In this document: piece by piece, positions 17,523 through 24,249 of the stretch | How positions within the stretch are numbered: the stretch's first letter is position 1 | Layout: each line of letters starts with the position of its first letter | Assembly (NCBI RefSeq): GCF_023746535.1 | Contig: NZ_CP098747.1 | Coordinates: 3,771,501 to 3,835,500, forward strand | Direction: 5' to 3' | Source of the DNA: Sneathiella marina | GTDB taxonomy: Bacteria > Pseudomonadota > Alphaproteobacteria > Sneathiellales > Sneathiellaceae | Length of the DNA stretch: 64,000 nt | Notes under the pieces: generated by a model | Told to the model about the DNA's origin: nothing | The model's input: only the letters and a program-made list of their open reading frames with translations | The model's database searches: none | Translations under genes and position numbers: made by a program

Positions 17523-19031
17523 TTGGATACCAGCTTTATGCCCTACCGGCTCAAGAACGCCCAGTTACAGACAATTTCTCTGGAGACGGACAGTGCAACG
17601 CCATTGCATCAACAGCTTTTCCTGAGCCTGCGCCAGGCCATATTGGAGGGCCGGCTGAAACCCCATACCCAGCTCCCCTCCAGCCGGGTGCTGGCAAAGG
17701 AACTGGGCATTTCCCGCAATACGGTGCTGACCGCCTATGACCAGCTGACCGCCGAAGGCTATCTGGTCAGTCGTGTCGGGGCCGGGTCCTATGTGTCCGA
17801 CCAGCTGCCCGATAACCTGCTGGAACGGCATGGTCAGGGGCCCGTATCGACATTGAATAAACGCGAGGTCTATCTGTCGAAAATGGCCCAGCCCTTTCAG
17901 GACAAGCCGTTGCTGGAGCAATATCGCGGCTTGCCTTTTTCACCGGGGCTGCCCGCCCTTGAGGAATTTCCGTTTGAGGACTGGGCGCGATTGCTGGCCC
18001 GTCACTGGCGCCGTCCGAAGCGGGAATTCCTTGTGGATAATCCCATTGCCGGGGCCCGGGTGTTGCGCGAGGCAATTGCCAATCACCTGGGGCAAACCCG
18101 GGCCGTGCGCTGTCATGCCGATCAGGTGATTATCCTGTCCGGCTCGCAGCAGGCGATCCATCTGGTGGTCCGCGCCTTTGCCGAACCCGGCGATCCCATC
18201 TGGATGGAGGAGCCGGGCTATCCGGGCATTCGCGACGCCATCATCGCCGCCGGGGCCACCCCCGTCTCGGTCCCTGTCGACGGGGAAGGCTTTCGCCTCG
18301 ACCGGGCCAAATCCCTGGCAGCAAATGCCCGCCTCGCCTGTATTTCCCCGTCCCATCAATATCCGCTGGGCCAGACCATGTCCCTGGGCCGCCGGCTGGA
18401 ACTGCTGGACTGGGCCAAGACCGAGGGCCGGTTTATCCTCGAAGATGATTATGACAGCGAGTACCGCTATGCCGGGCGCCCCTTATCGTCCTTGCAGGGT
18501 CTGGATGAGGATAACCGGGTCCTCTATGTGGGCACCATGAGCAAGGTCATGTTTTCCGGCTTGCGCATGGGCTATATGGTGGTGCCCGAAGATCTCGTGG
18601 ATATCTTTCTGGCGCTGCGCCGCAATATCGACAGCCACTCCCCGTCGGTTGCCGAAGCGGCGCTGGCCGATTTTATCACCGAGGGGTATCTTGGCGGTCA
18701 TATCCGGCGCATGCGGCTGCTGTATGAGCATCGGCAAAACTGCCTGCTGGATCTGCTGAACGACAAGCTGGGTGATATCCTGACTGTCAGGGCACAGGAC
18801 TCCGGCATGCATCTGGTCGCCTATCTGCCCGCAACCATTCCCGATATAAAGGTACAGGCCGCCGCCCGGGAAAAAGGCATGCTGGTGCGCGCCCTGTCGA
18901 GTTTTTATTTCCAGCCGACGTCCCGGAACGGACTTATTTTAGGCTTCGCTGGCACATCGGAAAAAGAAATGCCACAATTGGTCGATACGCTTCGCCAGAT
19001 TATCCTGAGTTTATCAACATCGTTGGATTAA
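17523..19031 (+). CDS. MocR/PdxR-type regulator (GntR wHTH + class I aminotransferase domain)
   Basis: A 502-aa MocR protein. Residues ~20-90 form a GntR winged helix (LHQQLFLSLRQAILEG...LPSSRVLAKELGISRNTV). Residues ~125-495 form a fold-type-I aminotransferase-like domain whose PLP lysine is in YVGTMSKVMF. MocR proteins use PLP plus an amine or amino acid as effector. Start is a TTG at 17523 (AAGGA 11 bases before) or ATG 17538. The gene stops one base before the YejA-like binding protein starts, so the two are cotranscribed and the regulator probably senses something linked to that substrate. Confidence 0.92.
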   Translation: MDTSFMPYRLKNAQLQTISLETDSATPLHQQLFLSLRQAILEGRLKPHTQLPSSRVLAKELGISRNTVLTAYDQLTAEGYLVSRVGAGSYVSDQLPDNLLERHGQGPVSTLNKREVYLSKMAQPFQDKPLLEQYRGLPFSPGLPALEEFPFEDWARLLARHWRRPKREFLVDNPIAGARVLREAIANHLGQTRAVRCHADQVIILSGSQQAIHLVVRAFAEPGDPIWMEEPGYPGIRDAIIAAGATPVSVPVDGEGFRLDRAKSLAANARLACISPSHQYPLGQTMSLGRRLELLDWAKTEGRFILEDDYDSEYRYAGRPLSSLQGLDEDNRVLYVGTMSKVMFSGLRMGYMVVPEDLVDIFLALRRNIDSHSPSVAEAALADFITEGYLGGHIRRMRLLYEHRQNCLLDLLNDKLGDILTVRAQDSGMHLVAYLPATIPDIKVQAAAREKGMLVRALSSFYFQPTSRNGLILGFAGTSEKEMPQLVDTLRQIILSLSTSLD

Positions 19032-19032
19032 C

Positions 19033-20829
19033 ATGCGCCCATTCCTGATTTCCCTGCTGATCCCTTTTGCCTTATTCGCCGCCGCCCTGCCGGTGACGGG
19101 GGCCGAAAAACTTCATGCCCTGGCCATGCATGGCGCCCCCAAATACCCGGCCGGTTTCCCTCATTTCGACTATGTCAATCCCGATGCGCCCCGCGGCGGC
19201 ACCTTGCGACTGGGCCGGATCGGCAGTTTTGATAGCGTGCATCCCTTTATCCTCAAGGGGGTCAAGCCGGAGGGCTGGCGCAATACCTTCCAGCCGCTGA
19301 TGACCCGCTCAAAGGACGAGCCCTTTACGCTCTATGCCAACCTGGCGGAAACCATTGAAATCGCCGAGGATCGCAGCTGGATCATTTTCAACATCAACCC
19401 GAAAGCCAGATTCTCGAACGGCGATCCGGTCACCGCGGAAGATGTGCTGTTTTCCTATGAAACCCTGCGCGACAAGGGGCGGCCCAATGTGCGGACTTAT
19501 TACAAGAAAGCCACCGAGGTTGCCCTCACCGGGCCGCTCAGCATAAAATTCACCTTCGGCGAAGAAGAGGGCAGATGGGAGATGCCGCTGATCATGGGCT
19601 TGATGAGTGTGATCTCGAAAGCCGAGTTCGAGAGCCGGGATTTCGAGAAAACCAGCTTGTCGCCCTTTATCGGCTCCGGCCCGTATATTTTCGACAAGGT
19701 CGAACCGGGCCGCCGCGTCAGCTATAAACGCAACCCGGATTTCTGGGGCTGGGATCTGCCGCAGAACAAGGGCCGGCATAATTTCGATACCCTCATTTAC
19801 GACTATTTCCGCGATGACGGCGTGGCGCTGGAAGCCTTCAAGGCGCATACGCTGGATGCCCGCTTTGAAAGCGATGCGGGCAAATGGATCGACGCCTACA
19901 GCGCCCGCAGCGGCAGCAATGAAAGCTTTGTCAAAACCGAGCCGAAATTGCAGATCCCGGCGCCCATGCTGGCCATGGTGTTCAATACCCGGCGCGACAA
20001 GTTCGCCGATCGCCGGGTGCGCATCGCCCTGACCCAGGCGTTTGATTTCGAATGGGTCAATGCCAATATCCTGCAAAGCGTCTATAAACGCACGGACAGC
20101 TTCTTCGAGAACTCCTCACTGGCGTCAAAAGGCCCCATTTCCAGTGCGGAACGGGAGCTGTTGTCGCCCTTTGCCGAGGAACTGCCGACAGATGTGTTTG
20201 ACAGCGAGTTTTCCCTGCCGGTCACGGACGGGTCGGGCCGCAACCGCCAGAATCTCAGAACGGCGCGCAAACTTCTGGCAGAGGCCGGTTGGGAGATTGA
20301 GGACGGGACCCTGCGCAGCACGGCAACAGGGGAGGCCTTCACCATCGAGTTCCTGGTCAATAACAACGACTATGTAAAGCTTATCGCACCGTTCCAGAAA
20401 AACCTGCAGACCCTGGGCATCACCACCAATATCCGCCAGTCCGATACAGCCAGCTACCAGAACCGCCTCAATGACTATGACTTTGACATGATCATCAATA
20501 GCTGGGGACAGTCGCTGTCGCCGGGCAATGAGCAGGCCTTTTACTGGAGCCGCACCGCCGCCGAGACGCCCGGTACCCGCAATTATCCGGCCATCCGGCT
20601 GGCCGCTGTCGATGAAATGATTGCGCTGATCGCCTCGGCCAAGACCCGCGAGCAGCTGGAAAATGCCACCCTCGCCCTCGATCGCATGTTGCTCTGGGGC
20701 TATTATGTTATCCCGCTCTATCACACGGACAGCCAGTGGTTCGCCCATTGGCCGGAAATCAGGCTGCCGCCTTCTCCCTCTTTCTGGGGGACCAGTGCCG
20801 ATCTTTGGTGGCATGAGGCGGTTGACTAA
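19033..20829 (+). CDS. Extracellular solute-binding protein, family 5 (YejA/OppA-like)
   Basis: A 598-aa periplasmic peptide/oligopeptide-binding protein. It has a signal peptide (cleavage likely after VTGA, residue ~23) and the SBP family 5 blocks GGTLRLG, PLMTRSKDEPFTLYANLAE and FSNGDPVTAEDVLFSYE. The KLHALAMHG.PKYPAGFPHFDYVNPDAP start is characteristic of the YejA subgroup. YejA relatives deliver peptides or modified peptides to an ABC importer. No permease or ATPase gene follows; instead yaaA comes next. It is fused transcriptionally to a MocR regulator. Confidence 0.9.
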   Translation: MRPFLISLLIPFALFAAALPVTGAEKLHALAMHGAPKYPAGFPHFDYVNPDAPRGGTLRLGRIGSFDSVHPFILKGVKPEGWRNTFQPLMTRSKDEPFTLYANLAETIEIAEDRSWIIFNINPKARFSNGDPVTAEDVLFSYETLRDKGRPNVRTYYKKATEVALTGPLSIKFTFGEEEGRWEMPLIMGLMSVISKAEFESRDFEKTSLSPFIGSGPYIFDKVEPGRRVSYKRNPDFWGWDLPQNKGRHNFDTLIYDYFRDDGVALEAFKAHTLDARFESDAGKWIDAYSARSGSNESFVKTEPKLQIPAPMLAMVFNTRRDKFADRRVRIALTQAFDFEWVNANILQSVYKRTDSFFENSSLASKGPISSAERELLSPFAEELPTDVFDSEFSLPVTDGSGRNRQNLRTARKLLAEAGWEIEDGTLRSTATGEAFTIEFLVNNNDYVKLIAPFQKNLQTLGITTNIRQSDTASYQNRLNDYDFDMIINSWGQSLSPGNEQAFYWSRTAAETPGTRNYPAIRLAAVDEMIALIASAKTREQLENATLALDRMLLWGYYVIPLYHTDSQWFAHWPEIRLPPSPSFWGTSADLWWHEAVD

Positions 20830-20888
20830 CGGCCCTATATTGGCCATATCATAAGGACGTTTATTCCCCTAAGAGGTTTATATCCACC

Positions 20889-21662
20889 ATGCTTGCCGTC
20901 ATTTCGCCTGCCAAGAAACTTGATTTTGATCGGACCGATGTGCCGGACAGTTTTACCCAATCGGAATTTCTCGGCCAGACCAAAAAGCTGATGGTCCGCG
21001 GGCGGAAACTGTCGGTGGGTGACTTGAAGGGGCTGATGAATATCAGCGACGATCTGGGCGAGCTGAACCGCCAGCGGTTCAAGGCCATGAAACTGCCCTT
21101 CACCCCGGACAATGCCAAACAGGCCGCCTATGCCTTTAACGGCGATACCTATGCGGGGCTGCAGGCCTCAACCTTCGATGACGCCGATTTAAGCTATGCC
21201 CAGGATCATTTGCGCATCCTCTCCGGCTTGTATGGCCTGATTCGCCCCCTCGACCTGATCCAGCCTTACCGGCTTGAAATGGGCATCAAGCTGGATACGG
21301 ACCGGGGCAAGGATCTGTATCAGTTCTGGGGCGACCGGCTGTCCCGCAAAATATCAAATCTGCTGAAAGCGCATGAAACGCCGCTGCTGATCAATCTCGC
21401 CTCCAGCGAATATTTCAAGGCGGTAAAACGGAAAAGCCTGAAAGCCGAGGTGCTGACACCGGTGTTCAAGGAAATCAAGGGCAATGAGGCCAAGGTCATC
21501 GGCTTCTCGGCCAAGCGGGCGCGCGGCATGATGGCCCGCTATATGATCGCCAACCGCATCGACCAACCGGACGGCCTCAAGGATTTCAACGAAGAAGGCT
21601 ACAGCTTCCAGCCCGGCCTGTCGTCAGAGTCCGAATATGTCTTTACGCGGGTGATCAACTAG
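20889..21662 (+). CDS. yaaA: Peroxide stress protein YaaA (UPF0246)
   Basis: A 257-aa full-length YaaA. It starts MLAVISPAKKLDFDRTD and has the conserved SGLYGLIRPLDLIQPYRLEMG, LINLASSEYFKAV and FSAKRARGMMARYMI blocks. E. coli YaaA lowers intracellular free iron and protects against peroxide damage; the fold binds DNA. The reading frame is intact, yet its last ~38 codons are repeated twice downstream (22694-22811 and 23581-23682). This gene end therefore appears to be an integration target, and the present 3' end may have been supplied by an incoming element. Confidence 0.95.
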   Translation: MLAVISPAKKLDFDRTDVPDSFTQSEFLGQTKKLMVRGRKLSVGDLKGLMNISDDLGELNRQRFKAMKLPFTPDNAKQAAYAFNGDTYAGLQASTFDDADLSYAQDHLRILSGLYGLIRPLDLIQPYRLEMGIKLDTDRGKDLYQFWGDRLSRKISNLLKAHETPLLINLASSEYFKAVKRKSLKAEVLTPVFKEIKGNEAKVIGFSAKRARGMMARYMIANRIDQPDGLKDFNEEGYSFQPGLSSESEYVFTRVIN

Positions 21663-21665
21663 GGC
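21548..21665 (+). repeat. yaaA 3'-end repeat R1 (inside the intact gene)
   Basis: This is the last ~115 bases of yaaA plus TAGGGC. It matches R2 along 118 bases with seven mismatches and R3 along ~101 bases with six mismatches. R1 encodes DFNEEG and SSESEY where R2 and R3 encode DFSEEG and SSGSEY, so R1 is the diverged copy. Confidence 0.92.
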
Positions 21666-21707
21666 GATTACCTTGCTGTACTGCTTCAGATAGATTACCT
21701 TGCTGTA
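21666..21707 (+). repeat. Pair of 15-base direct repeats at the left edge of cassette 1
   Basis: GATTACCTTGCTGTA occurs at 21666-21680 and again at 21693-21707, starting four bases after the yaaA stop. The repeats start 27 bases apart. They could be recombinase-binding arms or promoter/operator elements of the downstream gene. The short palindrome ATTAC-AAT-GTAAT follows at 21719-21731. Confidence 0.6.
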
Positions 21708-21749
21708 ACTTACAGTCCATTACAATGTAATTTACGATAATGATCTACA

Positions 21750-22649
21750 ATGTCTGAAGAAGCACTCGCAAAAAATAACGATTATGAGAGTCAATGGTAT
21801 GAACAAGATATACCAATTCGCGGATGTCATCTCTCGTTTTCACAGATAAAAAATGCCTATCGAGAGCTTAGTGTACTTACAAAAAGTGAAGGAGAGAAAA
21901 TTGTTGATAAGCTAGATAAGTTAGAAGGCGAAAGTGAAGAGGAATTCACCAAGCGCAAAGAATTCCTAAAGCTTGATGCATTTAAGGTGACTGTTTCTAT
22001 TGTAGGTTTCGATGGTCAAACTGTATACGGCGAAACAGAAACTGTTTTCGACTCTAGTAATTTACCCATTCCGATCAAAACTATTTTCTTCACAAATGAA
22101 ACATCCTACCGCCGCAATGCAAATCGGACTTTACCAAATAATCGATTTTCTTTTTGGATTAATTTTGACAAACCGCCCTTATTTGACCCAAACCCACTTG
22201 TATCAAGTCCGACGCACAACGATAGCAAAGCAGAGATAAAAGCAGAAGATGTTATCTTTTTTCGCGCCGTTCAAAATATTTTAAGCGAAAAACTCAGTTC
22301 AAATAAAAAATGGTACTCATTCGTTCACGAGAAATTTGCCTATGACGCAGGCGTTTGGTTAATTGCTATTCCATATGCTCTCTACTGGATAACAATATAC
22401 TCAGATTCTTTCTTTCGCTCAGATGACAATTTAGCTTCTTTCCGCATTGCTTTCTATATTTATGCTTCAGGATTGTCGCTACTTTTCTACCGAGGTTTGT
22501 TCTCTTACATCAAGTGGGCCTTTCCAGTGAATATTTTGGAAGAGAACAAAGACCACGCGACCCGACACCGTCTCTTACTTGGAGCGATAATGCTCGGCCT
22601 AATCGTTTCTGGAGTAAACTCAATGATCAAAACTTTTGCTGGGTTTTAG
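21750..22649 (+). CDS. Orphan 299-aa membrane protein, cargo of cassette 1
   Basis: I do not recognise a named function. The first ~190 residues are cytoplasmic-looking: a charged helical stretch (residues ~40-75, KSEGEKIVDKLDKLEG) and a beta-rich part (~76-140) with several aromatic residues. Three hydrophobic segments follow at ~200-217, ~231-252 and ~274-290, preceded by KKWYSFVHEKFAYD, which looks like a conserved membrane-entry motif. The gene is markedly richer in A+T than its neighbours and has no clear RBS. Position in a small cassette beside a toxin-antitoxin cassette suggests a defence or fitness cargo, but that is inference. Confidence 0.75.
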   Translation: MSEEALAKNNDYESQWYEQDIPIRGCHLSFSQIKNAYRELSVLTKSEGEKIVDKLDKLEGESEEEFTKRKEFLKLDAFKVTVSIVGFDGQTVYGETETVFDSSNLPIPIKTIFFTNETSYRRNANRTLPNNRFSFWINFDKPPLFDPNPLVSSPTHNDSKAEIKAEDVIFFRAVQNILSEKLSSNKKWYSFVHEKFAYDAGVWLIAIPYALYWITIYSDSFFRSDDNLASFRIAFYIYASGLSLLFYRGLFSYIKWAFPVNILEENKDHATRHRLLLGAIMLGLIVSGVNSMIKTFAGF

Positions 22650-22693
22650 TGGTCAAAAAATTGGATGGAAAGCATCATTCCGTAACAACAATA

Positions 22694-22811
22694 CGCCAAC
22701 CGCATCGACCAACCGGACGGCCTCAAGGATTTTTCCGAAGAAGGCTACAGCTTCCAGCCCGGCCTGTCGTCAGGGTCCGAATATGTATTTACGCGGGTGA
22801 TTAATTAGGGC
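22694..22811 (+). repeat. yaaA 3'-end repeat R2
   Basis: A 118-base copy of the yaaA end, ending TAGGGC like R1. It differs from R1 at seven positions and from R3 at one position over the shared ~101 bases. The reading frame codes for the YaaA C-terminus (from ANRIDQPDGL to FTRVIN) but has no start and no upstream part. The remaining gene-free sequence up to brnT (22812-22990) contains only the brn promoter and operators. Confidence 0.9.
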
Positions 22812-22917
22812 CCGCCCGCGACTACATGACAACCTTGGCTGGAAATGTTTTGTGGATCAGCTGATACCGCTCCTGGGAATTATTCTTACTCTTCTATTTC
22901 CCAAAAATATGATTAAT

Positions 22918-22963
22918 TGTAACTACAAAAAATATTGACTTTTCCATTAAATGTAGTTACATT
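22918..22963 (+). promoter_or_regulatory. brnTA promoter flanked by two operator palindromes
   Basis: TGTAACTACA (22918-22927) and TGTAGTTACA (22952-22961) are each TGTA-N2-TACA palindromes, and are exact inverted copies of each other. Between and over them lie TTGACT (22935-22940) and TACATT (22958-22963), a -35/-10 pair with 17-base spacing. BrnA antitoxins are known to repress their own promoter, so these are good candidates for its two binding sites. Confidence 0.65.
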
Positions 22964-22990
22964 AAGTCCGTAGATGCGGAGAATGATACA

Positions 22991-23245
22991 CTGTTTGAGT
23001 GGGATGAGAAAAAGAGCCAGCAAAACAAAGCAGTTCGCGGCTTTGATTTTTCGATTGTTGAACAATTTGATTTCGACACCGCCTTGACAATTTTGGACAA
23101 TCGCAAAGATTATGGAGAAATTCGTTTCCGCTCAACCGGTCGTATCGAGGGTAAATTATTTTCCGTTACTTGGACAGCCAGAGGTAAAAATATACGGATC
23201 ATCAGCGTCCGCCGGGCACATAAAAAGGAGTGTAGAGGATCATGA
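22991..23245 (+). CDS. brnT: BrnT-family toxin (ribonuclease), non-canonical start
   Basis: The frame codes for an 84-aa BrnT-type protein: FEWDEKKSQQNKAVRGFDF at the N-terminus and SVTWTARGKNIRIISVRRAHKKE near the end. BrnT is a RelE-fold RNase neutralised by BrnA. There is no ATG, GTG or TTG at the expected start. A CTG at 22991 is preceded by GGAG with nine bases of spacing. Alternatively an ATG at 22983 is one base out of frame, so a one-base deletion may have disconnected it. The TGA overlaps the brnA ATG (ATGA). The toxin may thus be poorly expressed or inactive. Confidence 0.7.
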   Translation: MFEWDEKKSQQNKAVRGFDFSIVEQFDFDTALTILDNRKDYGEIRFRSTGRIEGKLFSVTWTARGKNIRIISVRRAHKKECRGS

Positions 23246-23517
23246 CAGATAAAAAGAAAGTGGATCCATTTATGGTGGATGACGACAATCCAGAATGGAC
23301 CGAGCAGGATATTAAAAATGCGCGGCCGGGACGTGAGATTTTCAAAGAGCTCGGAATGACCGCCCCCAAACCAAAGATCGGTCGTCCAAAACTGACTCAC
23401 CCGAAAAAACAGGTCACGGTGCGCCTTGATGCCGATGTCATCGCGCGCCTTAAAGAGGATGGCGGGAAGTGGCAGACAAAACTGAATGACACCTTACGCT
23501 TGGCATTGAAACTTTAA
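23242..23517 (+). CDS. brnA: BrnA-family antitoxin
   Basis: A 91-aa antitoxin. The N-terminal half (DDNPEWTEQDIKNARPGREIFKELG) is the BrnT-wrapping region and the C-terminal half (KQVTVRLDADVIARLKEDGGKWQTKLNDTLRLAL) is the ribbon-helix-helix type DNA-binding dimer domain. It binds BrnT and represses the operon. Its ATG overlaps the brnT stop. RBS is AGGAG/GAGGA just before the overlap. Confidence 0.93.
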   Translation: MTDKKKVDPFMVDDDNPEWTEQDIKNARPGREIFKELGMTAPKPKIGRPKLTHPKKQVTVRLDADVIARLKEDGGKWQTKLNDTLRLALKL

Positions 23518-23580
23518 AGGACAAATGTGGTTGGAATTGCAGAAGCTTTGGCGGCGGTGCAGGGCGCGACATGATCACCA

Positions 23581-23682
23581 ACCAACCGGACGGCCTCAAG
23601 GATTTTTCCGAAGAAGGCTACAGCTTCCAGCCCGGCCTGTCGTCAGGGTCCGAATATGTATTTACGCGGGTGATTAACTAGG
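23581..23682 (+). repeat. yaaA 3'-end repeat R3
   Basis: A ~102-base copy of the yaaA end at the right edge of cassette 2, ending with a TAG in frame. It is nearly identical to R2 (one mismatch) and differs from R1 at six positions. Just upstream (~23560-23580) there are scraps resembling yaaA sequence further 5' (GGGCGCG, CATGAT) with deletions, suggesting that this copy was once longer. On a gene-end integration model R3 would be the displaced original end of host yaaA. Confidence 0.88.
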
Positions 23683-23777
23683 ACGCTCAATCTCTCTTTT
23701 GTGTCATATGCCGCCTCCAGAGTTGACCGAGACCGCCTTAACGGTCCCCGCCAGTTTTTCCTTTTTTACGGTATCGA

Positions 23778-24125
23778 TCAAGTCCAACCATCCAGGTTGA
23801 GGGGCAGGACGCTTCCAAGCCACAGGGGATAATCCCCATGATCTGCCAGATCATTCTCGGTTAAGGGATGTACCATCATGTTTAGGCGGTTTTGATTTAG
23901 CATTACCCATGGCATTACCTCGGCGAACTCACTCGCTGGAAAACTCGCAACAAACATTGGTCGTTGATGCGTCTCACTTAGATTTACTTCTTCAAACAAT
24001 CGGCTGATCTTGATTTTGAACTTTTGACTCATCGCCTCCTTCAACGCGATAGCCTTCAATTTACTCTCTGTGTCGTGAAAATAAACATGTACGTGATATC
24101 CTGAAATAATCTCTTTATCTAACAT
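23778..24125 (-). CDS. DOPA 4,5-dioxygenase family protein
   Basis: A 115-aa protein with the DOPA-dioxygenase-like fold (PF08883 type). The start motif GYHVHVYFHD and the later HQRPMFVASFP and NRLNMMVHPLTENDLADHGDYPLWLG blocks contain the metal-binding-type histidines. Relatives cleave catecholic rings, but most bacterial members are uncharacterised. I chose the ATG at 24125, with AGGT eight bases before, which gives the usual length; the frame stays open further upstream through the divergent LysR gene. It is probably controlled by that LysR. Confidence 0.85.
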   Translation of the reverse strand: MLDKEIISGYHVHVYFHDTESKLKAIALKEAMSQKFKIKISRLFEEVNLSETHQRPMFVASFPASEFAEVMPWVMLNQNRLNMMVHPLTENDLADHGDYPLWLGSVLPLNLDGWT

Positions 24126-24222
24126 GGCTCTTACCTCGAATTCATATCGGCTTGGAATTGTTCCGCCGTGTCCAGGATAAATACTATGTCCAATATTGAT
24201 GATAAATGGTCTTATTGACGTT

Positions 24223-24240
24223 ATACTATCAACATAGTAT
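24223..24240. promoter_or_regulatory. Inverted repeat between the DOPA-dioxygenase and LysR genes
   Basis: ATACTAT-CAAC-ATAGTAT is a perfect 7-base inverted repeat 9 bases before the lysR start. ATACTAT occurs again at 24181 and as part of the lysR coding start (24254). This fits the recognition/activation-site arrangement of LysR regulators at divergent promoters. Confidence 0.6.
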
Positions 24241-24249
24241 TGATAATTA

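Larger units (their letters stand above)
21663..22808. mobile_element. Cassette 1 at the yaaA end (cargo: orphan membrane protein)
   Basis: The segment between the stop codon of R1 and the stop codon of R2 (about 1.15 kb) consists of two 15-base direct repeats, a visibly A+T-rich gene for a 299-aa membrane protein and the R2 copy of the yaaA end. It contains no integrase, transposase or terminal inverted repeat that I can see. The unit '[cargo + yaaA end]' is repeated in cassette 2, which is the expected product of successive insertions at a gene end. Mobility is inferred from this structure and composition only. Confidence 0.55.
22809..23681. mobile_element. Cassette 2 at the yaaA end (cargo: BrnT/BrnA toxin-antitoxin)
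   Basis: From the R2 stop to the R3 stop is 873 bases. It holds a brnTA operon with its own promoter and operators, then R3. As with cassette 1 there is no recombinase. A toxin-antitoxin pair is classic stabilising cargo for small mobile units. Confidence 0.55.

Noticed and set aside
22974-23060. Reading frame from ATG 22974/22983 in the frame next to brnT
   Set aside because: It codes for MRRMIHCLSGMRKRASK-like sequence without family resemblance and stops early; the BrnT motifs are in the other frame.
21548-23682. The yaaA repeats as a CRISPR array or transposon with inverted repeats
   Set aside because: There are only three units with ~1 kb of unique cargo, all direct and coding for the YaaA C-terminus; no terminal inverted repeats or transposase are visible.
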